Shown piece by piece: positions 39,110 to 48,603 of a stretch of DNA of 64,000 nt. The stretch lies in assembly GCA_018697195.1 (NCBI GenBank), contig CM031857.1, positions 60,389,697 to 60,453,696 on the forward strand. The letters are read 5' to 3'. The notes under the pieces were generated by a model that was given only the letters and a program-made list of their open reading frames with translations, did no database searches and was not told where the DNA came from. How positions within the stretch are numbered: the first letter of the stretch is position 1; every line of letters starts with the position of its first letter. The position numbers and the translations under genes are program-made. The DNA comes from Certhia americana (Eukaryota > Chordata > Aves > Passeriformes > Certhiidae).

Positions 39110-39465
39110 ACTTCCCAATTCTTCTACATTCAAAGTCCTTGGGGTTCTTTTATTCCTCTTGTAGGTTCAGTCTGCAGTAATGAATCCAACTGGATTATGG
39201 TCATTAGTGAGTCCTCCACCTCTGTCTCCTAACAGCTGCACTGTTGAAAGTCAGAACTTTCGTCTTTTTTGCCACCTTTTAATACATTGAGGATATAGTA
39301 CATGACTGTTGCTTGATTTATTTCTCTCATTGTGTCCCTGTTCCTGTGTGTCTGGGTAGCTGAAATCTCCTCTTATTAGTTTTGACATTTTTCTATATCT
39401 CATATGTTTCTTGTTCTTTCTGATCCTATTTTTTCTGGTTTATATCCAGTCCGTACTGCCACCTT
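39110..39465 (-). mobile_element. ancient CR1/L3-type LINE endonuclease fragment, minus strand
   Basis: Read on the minus strand, three landmarks of CR1-superfamily apurinic endonuclease domains appear in the right order and roughly right spacing. A degenerate YRPP-type region lies at 39435-39463. KLIRGDFSYPD, matching the GDFNYPD box, lies at 39350-39382. EPTRG is at 39154-39168, and a frame-shifted LNVEEL resembles the LTNxEEL box that follows EPTR. Stops and frameshifts separate them. The wording differs from the young avian CR1s elsewhere in the window and fits an older amniote L3-like lineage. The endonuclease is non-functional. Confidence 0.5.
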
Positions 39466-39658
39466 GTTCCCCCTATTGCCTCAATTTTGAGCTATGATGA
39501 TCCTTTCAAACAGCCGCAAAAACTTTTGGCTTCTTCAAAGTCTTTGCCTGTTGGAAATAAAGAGTTTTGTGCCAAGCCATTACTATCTGAGCAGTGCCTG
39601 CCTTAGCAGGACGCACTTCCCTGCCTGCAGCTCCGTCTCACAGCATTCTCAGTGCTCT

Positions 39659-39783
39659 GGCCCCAAATCAAGCAATTAAGCACATGCTCAAGTTCAATCA
39701 CGTGAGGAGCAAGCATTAACTCACCAGGACTACTTACATGCTTAAAACTGACACTGGACTAAACTCTTTGCTAAATCAAAATG
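39659..39783. repeat. ancient MITE-like inverted-repeat element (TTAAGCACATGCT type)
   Basis: A segment of about 125 bp starts GGCCCCAAATCAAGCAATTA and ends with CTCTTTGCTAAATCA, whose complement resembles the start (TGATTTAGCAAAGAG). Inside, TTAAGCACATGCT and TTACATGCTTAAA are inverted partners around an off-centre axis. This matches a palindromic interspersed repeat that I associate with turtles, crocodilians and birds, but I cannot give a reliable family name. It encodes nothing. Confidence 0.6.
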
Positions 39784-41417
39784 TTGGAGTTGTGATTTTA
39801 ATGCAGTTTGGATAACGAGGACTGTATGTCCTGACACGTGAAAGGTGCGCAGTAACTTATTCTGGTAAACATGTGGGTCTGGAAGCAGAGAACTCTATCC
39901 CACATCTACGTCTGAATAGCGAGCGTGTCAGTGTGCATTTGTGTTCACACACAATTGCAGGGAGAACTGCACTGTGTTTGAGAATATCAAGCACATTGTA
40001 AAATCAAATGTAAAGAATTTAGGCCTTATTCATTGCCTGCAGATGCAGTAAAAATTCCCATTGACTTTAGCAGGCACAGTTTGGTGACTAAGACAAGAAC
40101 TGCAACAGCATTTATCAAACAGCTCCATACCATGGACATATCTCTTACTGCAGTCTGACTCTACTATGCCTTACACTCTATGTACAAACTTTACAGAGAG
40201 TGGTAGGTTGACTTAGTTTCTTTCTCCTGGGTTATGTTAATGCCTGAAAAAATATTTAATTAAGCATTTATAAATCATCTAATTTTTCTAACATTTATCC
40301 TATCACCTGCTCAGAGTCTTTAAACATTACGGTGATAATCCTACTGAGCATTTAGGTAATTATGTACCAACCCTTTCCATCATAGATGACTTAGCAAATA
40401 GTGGGTTTGCCTATTGTATCTTAGTTGTAAGGGTGAGCATTCTCAAAATTAATACCCGTATGAGACAAGGATATTTATTCTAATCCATGTCTTGTAGTTT
40501 TCAATAATGTTTTAACGAATATTAAATCACCTCTGAAAACTGAATTCTCAGGGTGAAATTGCATATTGTCATAGCCATGATATGTCACATTCATTTTGTT
40601 ACAAATGAATATATCAGCTTAGATTTATTTTAGCATGGCTTATGCTTTCCAAATTCAAGCTTTAAAGGTTCACTCTGAATAGTCTTTCAGCAAAATGCAT
40701 CTGGAGAGACAGTTAGGTCTCATTTATAAGCTTTTCTCCCTTTCTGCCTTATGCCATAATAAATGTTCTCAACTATAAGATTTTAGATGAGATCAATTGT
40801 ACTTCCTGCTTATCCCCTTTTCTACAGGCAAGTTGAAAAAAAGAAGATGATTTCTTTTTCATGGCTTTTAAAAAGGGAGGACTTAATTGATTCATTTTTA
40901 AAAGTAGATAATTTAATAGTCTTGAATTACTGCTTGAATTCCATCTGTAGGTTGGCATTTATTACAACAAGCAAAAATAAGGGGACTGCTCACACCACAG
41001 CTTCTTTCTTTCACTGCCAGGAACTATTTGCTATATCAAACAAATCTGCTTCCAAACTTTTCTTTTTTAATATGTTGTAGTTTTTAATAGTTATTTTTGA
41101 CAGGTGACTGCACAAACTGAAGTCCTAAAATGAATGAAGAGCTCTAGATCCAAAGTATTCATTTTTTAATAATTCTGGCTTGGGGAAAACTTTTAAATTT
41201 TTATCTTTGCATTAAATTGCTTAAAATATATACAATTCTTTTTAAAGTGAAGTAATTTACATCTCAGGGCATAGTGAATGAGAAAATCCAGATGCAGGCA
41301 TTTAATGTTTGCCAGTCCTAGTAAGGTTGTAACAAACAGGAGGAAACATCAGATCTTTTGGGACACACTGTAAGAGATTTAATATTGAGAGAGGTCAATA
41401 AGAAGCTCTCTGCAGTG
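39784..41417. other. AT-rich stretch; possible further old repeat
   Basis: A phrase at about 40020-40080 (TTAGGCCTTATTCATTGCC ... TTCCCATTGACTTTAGC) has the ring of the old amniote inverted-repeat families, but no second terminus is clear. Otherwise no gene is seen. Confidence 0.4.
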
Positions 41418-41690
41418 TGAGCTGGGTCTGGATGGAGTTAATATTCTTCCAGCAGCCTGTAGGGCCATGCTGTTTAGCCACAGCATCTTCGGCTAAACCA
41501 GTGGGGATCACACACCAGTGTGTTGGCTATGGCTGAGAAGTGCTCCTGCAGCAGCAAGGCCCTCTCTTGTTTCTGGTCTCTCACCCTCCTCCTCATTCCC
41601 TGAAAGGTGAGCAGGCTGAGGCTGGGAGGTTGGGAGTGGTCACAGATCAGGAATAGCCAACCCCAACTGACCAAACCGACCAAACCAAAA
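41418..41690 (+). mobile_element. partial ERV LTR, plus orientation
   Basis: The text follows a common avian LTR: GAGCTGGGTCTGGATGGAGT, TTAATATTCTTCCAGCAGCC, then CACACCAGTGTGTTGGCTAT, GAGAAGTGCTCCTGCAGCAG, AGGCTGGGAGGTTGGGAG and ending CCCCAACTGACCAAACC. Only the central part of the LTR is present. The terminal TG/CA and the polyadenylation region are missing, so this is a truncated fragment. The overlapping minus-strand frame 41474-41740 is an antisense shadow. Confidence 0.68.
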
Positions 41691-42072
41691 TGGAAAACAA
41701 TGAAAGACCACATTTTTCTGTGATTCTTGTGTAATCCCATGAAAGCTCATGGAAGTGTAACAAAACAAAATAGTCTAGAATGGAAGGCGTCATAAAAAGA
41801 AGACAGATATTCACATTTGCTTTGCTGTTCAAATGCCAACACCCTGTATATATATTCCTCAACTTCCAATATTGTGACTATGTGATAAGATGTATCAATG
41901 AAGTGTGAAATGATAAAAAAATAGTGAAAGATTTTATAAAGGAGATCCAAAAATATATCCCCCAATGGCAGCAAAGTGTCTGTGCTTAGTATGTGATGCC
42001 ATCTCTGACTGATTATGCTTTTTAAATTAATAGTTAACCAAGAAAAACATATTCTCTAAAACTGGAGGGCAG

Positions 42073-42146
42073 AAATCCCTATTATATGACCATGGGGTTC
42101 ATTTTGGAGGGGAAAATCCCTATTATATGACCATAGGGTTCATTTT
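42073..42146 (+). repeat. 33-bp direct repeat, period 41, one mismatch
   Basis: Copies at 42073-42105 and 42114-42146 share AAATCCCTATTATATGACCA followed by TxGGGTTCATTTT and differ at one base only (G versus A). The near identity points to a recent tandem duplication. Confidence 0.93.
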
Positions 42147-42771
42147 CTCAGGCCATCAGCAGTCTAAATGTTCTTTAGCCCTCCAAGCAAATATCCACAA
42201 TTCTGTTTGCACATTCATTCCAGGAGGACTCTGCCCAAGCAAGTGAGGCTCCTGAAAGAAAGTGATTTTGTCCAGCTCTGACAAAATGTTAGCTAAGAGT
42301 TAGTGTGCAGTGCCACTTTATGATGAATTGGGAGGTAACAGCAGTTTTCTAAGGGAAAGTCTGAGGTTTAGCTACACAATGAGCTTTCTGAGATATACAG
42401 ACATACAGCATAGCAATGGCAAGAGGGGACAATCAACTTTCTACATTCCTAGGTCAAAGCACTTTCCCTCTGCTCATATAAATAAGGAATCCCTCTCTTG
42501 CAGATAAGTACCATAATGGAAAAACATCTCATGGTGTTTTTCCCTAATCACATAAATCAGTATAATATACATGTCTCTTGGCTGAAATGTCAACTTTCTG
42601 CAAAATCAAATCTATTTCATGTTTCTGATCATAATACAAAATTAATTGAATTTTATGTCAGTGAGACTGCAGATGTGGAATGACTGTCACCTAAATAGAA
42701 CCACAGTCACAGTTTGTAAGGCAGATTCATCAGAAATCAATGTCATAGAGGTAATGGTGGTGTAATAACAA

Positions 42772-42783
42772 CCAGCAGGTGGC
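42772..42783 (+). promoter_or_regulatory. CTCF-like core motif
   Basis: CCAGCAGGTGGC fits the CTCF core CCASYAGRKGGC at all twelve positions. The two following bases do not fit the extended consensus. A weaker match (10 of 12) lies on the minus strand at 50322-50333. Binding is unproven. Confidence 0.3.
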
Positions 42784-43309
42784 CTAGAGAAGGAACTGCA
42801 AGGCATGGGGGAAACTACTAAATTGCCATCCTCGTCAATAAGAAAAAAAGGTGGAAAGAAGAGAGGGAAGAGGAATCTTGCAGAAAGTGTCTCTGTTGCA
42901 AAACTGCTGCCAGCAGCTCTATTAAATTTGCTACCAGTAGTTGCAGTAAATGCAAGTTCTAGAGAGACCAGGAGGAGTGGGAGGGAAAGCTGTCAAAGAA
43001 ATACCTTACATTTAGGTGATGTTAAGTAGAATTTAGTGTAGGAAGGTGTAGAAGCAGTTTCTGCTGAGCAAATCTGGAAAATACTCCTTGATAAAATCTT
43101 ACAACACGTTTCCCTAATTTCCCTTCATGCAAGGATATATGATTTGGCATATCTTGACAAAAAGATGAATGAGTATGTGTTGGGTGTTCACAAGGTCATT
43201 TGTAATTTTCACAGAATGATTCAAATATGGTTTCTTTGTTAAGAGAAGGTAGAAACACTTATGCCACCTCTTCTGCCTGGGGTTTGCATGCAACTGATAC
43301 ACTTAATGC

Positions 43310-43800
43310 TCAGGGGGTTAAGTGGGTGAGTGTCCAGCTGGTGGGTTACTCCCACAGGGAGAGCAGGGCACAGGAGCTGGCTCTGTGCAGAGGCTGTCGC
43401 TTCAGACAGAGCATTGCATGATCACAACTGCACTGCTTCCAGGGTCAGCACTAGTAAGTCAAAAGCAGTTTTAGCTACTTCTCCATGGCTGATTGATCAA
43501 TTCATGACTCCTACAAGCCCGAGCCTGCTCCTTAGAGTGAACGGAGAGTCCTGGGGTGCCTGTTTCAGAGGCAATTAACTGTCCTTCAGCAGAATCAGCC
43601 GGGCTCATTTGCTCTGGCTCAGTCCCAGCGCCCCGCTGAGCACCACAGAGCCAACCTCACGGCTTTGCATCATTCCTCCCAGGGCAGTGAATTCCAGGAG
43701 GCTTATTAACTCCCTCAGCAGCACTTTGGGAGCAGACAGAGCCAGCTCAGATCTGTGGCCATGTGCCAGAAACTATTGATCAGAGGGTGCTACAAGGCAC
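43310..43800. other. GC-rich patch of unknown nature
   Basis: About 490 bases have much higher GC than the surroundings and several CpGs (for example GTCCCAGCGCCCCGCTGAGC). No LTR ends, CR1 words or clear coding frame are recognised. It could be an old LTR, a regulatory element, or a decayed exon-rich remnant. Confidence 0.3.
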
Positions 43801-45546
43801 AGCAAGGAGTCTGAGTCTCTTCTGTTCTCAGCTCCATCTCATGCTGAATGCTGGCTGACTTCAGTGGTGCTTCTTCAGTATCCCAGCACTGTATTTCCTA
43901 CTAATCATATTTTGGGGGGCCAGCATTACTGGATACTTGATTTACCCTGGATAATAGAGAATTCAGCTGTAATAGTTTGGAGCTTATCTCATTGGCAGAT
44001 GGAAGAGAGAATTTTTCCAAGGGTGTTGTTGGGTGTCTGTGAGACCCTATAGTGATCTCTGCCCTAAAGCCTATCAAGTGGGAAACATGACTGTATTATG
44101 TTAACTGTGCATAAGCCATACAGCCCAGTATTAATGTTGTGCTTTTTAATGTGATATTTAAGAAGTTTGCTGCTATTATCAGAGACTGCATGTGAGAATC
44201 ACTTTCAGGAGTGATCAAAGGCACATCTGAGTTGGACACAGATCAGATAAAAGAAGTGTCCCATCTTCCTTTTGGATACTGCACACTCTGCAAGAGGAGG
44301 CAAGAACTGTCTGAGCTGGGTGTGACAGACACAAACCTTCTGCTTTCCATTAGGTGGATGCAGGTGTTAAAAAAATTAAGCAAGGTACTGCATCAGCTAT
44401 TCTATGCAGCCCCTGCATACATCAAAGATCTATAGGCCAAGAAATAAGAGTATCCTTCTATTGCTTTTTTTTTCCTCCCTTGTGTTAAGGGAATACTCTT
44501 TTGTGTCCTGCCAGCTCATGAAAGCACAAAGAATGAATTTATGTGCTTGTGAAAAAACCCTTCTGATAATACTTTCTGAAACCTTAAAATGAGCTCCCAA
44601 ATTGGTCTTTTATGTGAGTAAGTGCTGTCAAAGTTACAGAAGTGCTTTCTAGAGCAACTGTTGTGTAGAAACCTGTCGTAGTAAACACTCTTATTTCTGT
44701 TGCTTAGTTTTTATGTTGTTATGTGCAATAAGAAAGGTAATAAGAAAAGCAAAAGAATAGCTACTAGAACAATTATGACATTTAAGAAAAAGGGAAAACA
44801 GCAGTGAAAATGTAGCTAAGGAATCTTATTTGCTTTCTGTACTTGCTAGAAAATATCCAGGCTATGCATTACTCTGTGAAAGCAGTCATGATATTTGAAT
44901 CGCTGTCAGAAAATCCCTATTACTGTGGAAAAAAATGGGAACAAGATAGTTGCATTAAGCTGAGACACAAACCAAATTTCTTCCTTGATACAGGACTAGG
45001 AAAAAAAATCCCGCTTTTTTCTGGTCTCAACCTCACAGCAGGGTTTAACTCATAGTTGGAATAATTTGATAATCTAAATCAAATAATCATCAACTTGCTG
45101 ATTTATTTTCAAGAGTATTTTTAATTTGTTTGTTGCATTATCTCAGTTTTAGTTTAATAAGTAATGGTCTTTACATCTTAATGTGTTTATTAAATCTTTA
45201 TATTGCAATCTGAATTTCTTCTAATATGCAATAAGGGAAACCGTAGAGAGTCATTTGTTCTTTCAAACTGTATCTGTTTCAGCATGTCAAGACTGAAATA
45301 TATCGGCTATAGTATTTGTGAACCCATTATTTCTCATCCTTATAATGAAAATGTTCAAAAAGAAAGGAACTAAGAAAAAGAAATTCTCAGTCTGAGGAGA
45401 AGAGAAAAAGTTTACAGTGGAAAATATATCTGCAGTCAAAGAGTTAATTCAGATGGCTTTGGGGAAAATCCCCTCTCACAGAAAATAGACAATATATTGG
45501 AGTTACTGAGATGGCATTATTTGATTTGGCAGGGTACGTAGAAACA

Positions 45547-46072
45547 GAATCATGGAATGATAGAAGTTTGAGTTGGAAGGGACTTGAAGGATGCCATGGG
45601 CAGGGGCACATTCCACTAAATCAGGTTTCTCAGGGACCAATCTGATCTGGCCTTGAACACTTCTAGGGATGGGTCATCCACAGCTTCCCGGTTCCACTGC
45701 TTCATCTCCCTCACAGTAGAGAATTTCTTCTTCCCATCTAATCAAAATCCCTCTTTTAGTTTAGAAACACTGAAATCATTTCCCTTTGTCTCATCAATAT
45801 CTGCCCATGTGAAAACTCACTGTCCCTCTTTTTCAGAATACCCTTCATGTACTGGAAGGTGCTATGATGTCTCCTCAGAGCATTCTCTTCTTCAGGCTGA
45901 ACAGCCTGAGCTCTCTCTCAGCGTGTACTCGTAGAGCAAATATACTGCAGCCTTCTGCAAACATTTGTGGCGTTGCTGTGAACTCTCTCTGAACAGGTCC
46001 ACATTTTCATGTACTGAGGACTCCAGATTTGGACACATCATTCCAGGTGGGCTTCTTGCAAGGGCAGAGCAG
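45547..46072 (-). mobile_element. CR1 LINE 3' fragment, minus strand
   Basis: The reversed 3' end (AATCATGGAATGATAG, GAGTTGGAAGGGACTTGAAG) opens the element. It is followed by GGCCTTGAACACTTCTAGGG, TTCTTCAGGCTGAACAGCCT and finally CAGGTGGGCTTCTTGCAAGG. The body is that of a standard CR1 3' UTR and it stops just before ORF2 sequence. The 93-codon plus-strand frame 45653-45934 is antisense to it. Confidence 0.94.
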
Positions 46073-46194
46073 ATATTTGAGCTAAGTTACCCGGAGAACA
46101 TAGATTTAGAAGTGTACTTTTTCCAACAGCTAGTAAGAGTTTGTTGTCATTAACTTAGGCAAGTACTAATGACAGTTTGGGTACACATAACTGA

Positions 46195-46624
46195 CGGGCA
46201 GTGGCCATCTCTGAGAAATGTGCTTTTCTGTACTGTGTGCAAGGTGTGGCACGTGTGTGATTCCTTGCAGTCAGTGCCATCTTACTGACAGCTCTGTGCG
46301 TGCTGGTGCCATCAGGAATTACCTCTCATGATCTGGATAATAAACTGGGTTTTAGAGAATTGCCCCTAGGCTTCTCAGTGACAGTCCTTATTACTAACAA
46401 GTCAATGTACTACAAGTGAATCAGGTGTTAGCCAAGCTTTGCCAATTTGGGCCACAACTGGGGGCTCGGGGCTTGTTGGCACCACCCACAGTGCTGCTGT
46501 CGGTCACAGAGCAGCCCACACAGAAGTCATGGACATAGTGGAAACCTGTCACAGAGCAGAGCTGCCACAAAGTCCTCGTGATGAGGGGGTTCTCTCCAAA
46601 ATGCCTGTTTTCTTCAGCCATGGC
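46195..46624 (+). mobile_element. candidate ERV LTR end with proline-type primer-binding site
   Basis: An AATAAA signal (46339-46344) is followed about 110 bases later by CA (46455-46456), two bases, then TGGGGGCTCG (46459-46468). Those ten bases are identical to the start of the tRNA-Pro-complementary primer site of gammaretrovirus-like elements; the next eight diverge. The order signal, U5-length interval, CA and primer site is what a 5' LTR/leader junction should show. The left LTR boundary is not visible. The GC-richer tail to about 46624 could be leader sequence, and no gag frame follows. The primer match could be chance. Confidence 0.38.
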
Positions 46625-48158
46625 CCTTAGCTTTTGTTTTGGGGTTTGTTATTTTTTGGGTTTTTGTTGTTTAGTTTCTTTTGTGAGGAGGCAAGGGGTG
46701 GGATGTTTTTTGTTCTTTAGGCATCACTGGAGCTAAACAAAATAAAATCCATAGCTGTCCAGCATTGGAGAGCATCAAACATATTTCAGCATCGGCTATT
46801 TGAGTAGGCTGAATAATGATTTAAAAAGGAAAATAACTAAGTGAAGGAAAAGTCAGGAGAAGGTCATTCAAGGAATGACCACAAGGAGACCTCTTACCTT
46901 TTCTGAAGATGTGTTTCTAAAACCTGTTTCTCTGGTAGTTGAGTGGTTTTTTTGTTTTCTCTCAGCGGGGCTAAAAGTTGATCCTTTGATGACCTCTGCA
47001 GAAGCTTTACCTGTCTTCATTTTCCTCTAAACCCAGACTATTGAAATAATGTATCTGATAGTAGTTTCCTCATATACAGAAGTGGTTAGTCAGTTGTTAT
47101 TACAGACCAGACAAATGTAATTAAAGTCAAAGTGAAACAAAGGAAAAGCTGAAAGTTGAGCACTGTGTTAACCTGCCACTCTAACCCAGATTCTGAATGC
47201 AATCTTAAAATTAAAAAGTATCATTTGTCTGGCTGTAATTATATTTGACTAATAGCAGAAATTTATTCTTGGTCTCATTCATTTTGGATTATCCCTATTT
47301 GTAAAATGAGCAATTGAAGAACCTTGATCAAGGAGTATTTTTAAATTGTTTGCTTTTTAATGAGAGAAGAGAGATCAAATGGTAAGCTAGCTGTACCTCA
47401 GAGAAATGAATTTGTTAAGGGAGTGCAATGATTAGGGAGATTTTTATCTGTGGAGAGGAGAGAAATGTGAAACTGCTCATTCAGATTCCAGTCTACTTTA
47501 CCTGTGCCACTTAGCGAGGCAAAAGCTTGACTTAAAATTTGTACACAGGAGAAAATCTGCATTAATACAAGCTGACTAAAAGCCCGCAGTGGGGGAAATT
47601 TTCTGTTTTCTTTATTGTTTATTATAAATTTTTGATTGGTGTCTGTGCAAACAACCAACACATATGTTCAGATAAAAAGAGCAGAATACTCTCAGTGTTT
47701 CACTGACACATGCAGTTAGGTGGCCATTAGCACTTTTATCATGTGAGTGGCTGTCCCATAAGAGCATCAAATGATGAAATCTTCATTTTGACCTAACACA
47801 GCTCTGAGTCACTCACTCAGAGAGCTCTGTATTCCCCTCAATCACTCCTGCACATATCTTTAATATCAATCCTCTTCACAGCACACTCATATTGGTATGT
47901 TATATTTTATGAGTAAACCTTCCAGACATGGGAATTTATGATTAGAATAATCTTCAGGTTGAGAGGACATTTCTGGTACTAGCTCTGTCCCTCATTATCC
48001 TACTTCTGTTTAAGCCTCTTAGATGTGAAACTGAAATGGTTAGCTATATGTGGCAAAACAAGGAAAATCTATTTTTATTTTCAAATGATGAAACTTTCTG
48101 GTGCATTGGCTGGGACTAAACTTGAGGGTGGTAAATTTTCAGCATAGTATGTAGGGAG
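46625..48158. other. no gene or repeat recognised
   Basis: GT-rich then AT-rich unique-looking DNA. Frames are 87 codons or less and lack motifs. Confidence 0.5.
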
Positions 48159-48395
48159 TTAGCTACATGACTCATTAACATTAATTCCCATCTGTAAATA
48201 ATTTTGAAATACTTTAACCAGCAGGGGAGCTATTTCATCTTTTATACTTAGGTGATTGTAAAAATGTATGCTGAAACCATCTGGCCCTAGTGCTTTGTTG
48301 GACTTCAGGCTTTTAATAGCCAGTCTGATTTCCTTTGCTGAATTGGGGTTTTCTAATCCCTGGCTCAATTCTCCTTCCAAACTAGGCAATACCAT
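48159..48395 (-). pseudogene. L1-clade LINE reverse-transcriptase fragment
   Basis: A 78-codon minus-strand frame contains EIRLAIKSLKSNKALGPDGF, then an HFYNH-type box and an EIAPLLVKVFQ box. In that order these are the N-terminal reverse-transcriptase landmarks of L1/Tx1-clade LINEs (EIxxAIxSLKxxKxxGPDGF, FYK, ELAPxLLKVF). CR1 reverse transcriptase reads differently at the same place. GPDGF is at 48273-48287. The frame is closed by a stop after VNESCS, before the catalytic boxes. A possible frame-shifted continuation runs upstream to about 48470. It is a dead fragment, probably old, yet free of stops over 78 codons. Confidence 0.72.
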
Positions 48396-48477
48396 GTTGC
48401 TATTTGTTTGTCAATCAATCCCTATCTCCCCAATTGAGATGAATAACAGAGTTGCTATAAAAACTTAGGAAGGCTTT

Positions 48478-48603
48478 GGGCCTAATTCTCATTCATGCTA
48501 AAGTTACTTTACACTACTCCAGTTGCTCATTTACTGGGTGTAAATGCAATTTACTGCCTGAGCAATATAAAGCGACTGTAACATAAACGAAAATCAGGTC
48601 CCC
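48478..48603. repeat. ancient MITE-like element with terminal inverted repeats
   Basis: This 126-bp element begins GGGCCTAATTCTCATT and ends AACGAAAATCAGGTCCC, and the complement of that end matches the start at 12 of 16 positions. Internal arms are also inverted (GTTACTTTACACTACTCC against GCGACTGTAAC; TTGCTCA against TGAGCAA). This is the structure of an old non-autonomous DNA transposon or palindromic amniote repeat. No target-site duplication is recognisable. It lies only 8 bases or so from the possible upstream edge of the L1-clade fragment. Confidence 0.65.

Larger units (their letters stand above)
41691..45546. other. no supported gene; duplication, CTCF-like core, GC patch
   Basis: The tandem duplication, CTCF-like core and GC-rich patch inside are entered separately. 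The remainder is AT-rich unique DNA, with frames of at most 82 codons and no motifs. Confidence 0.5.
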
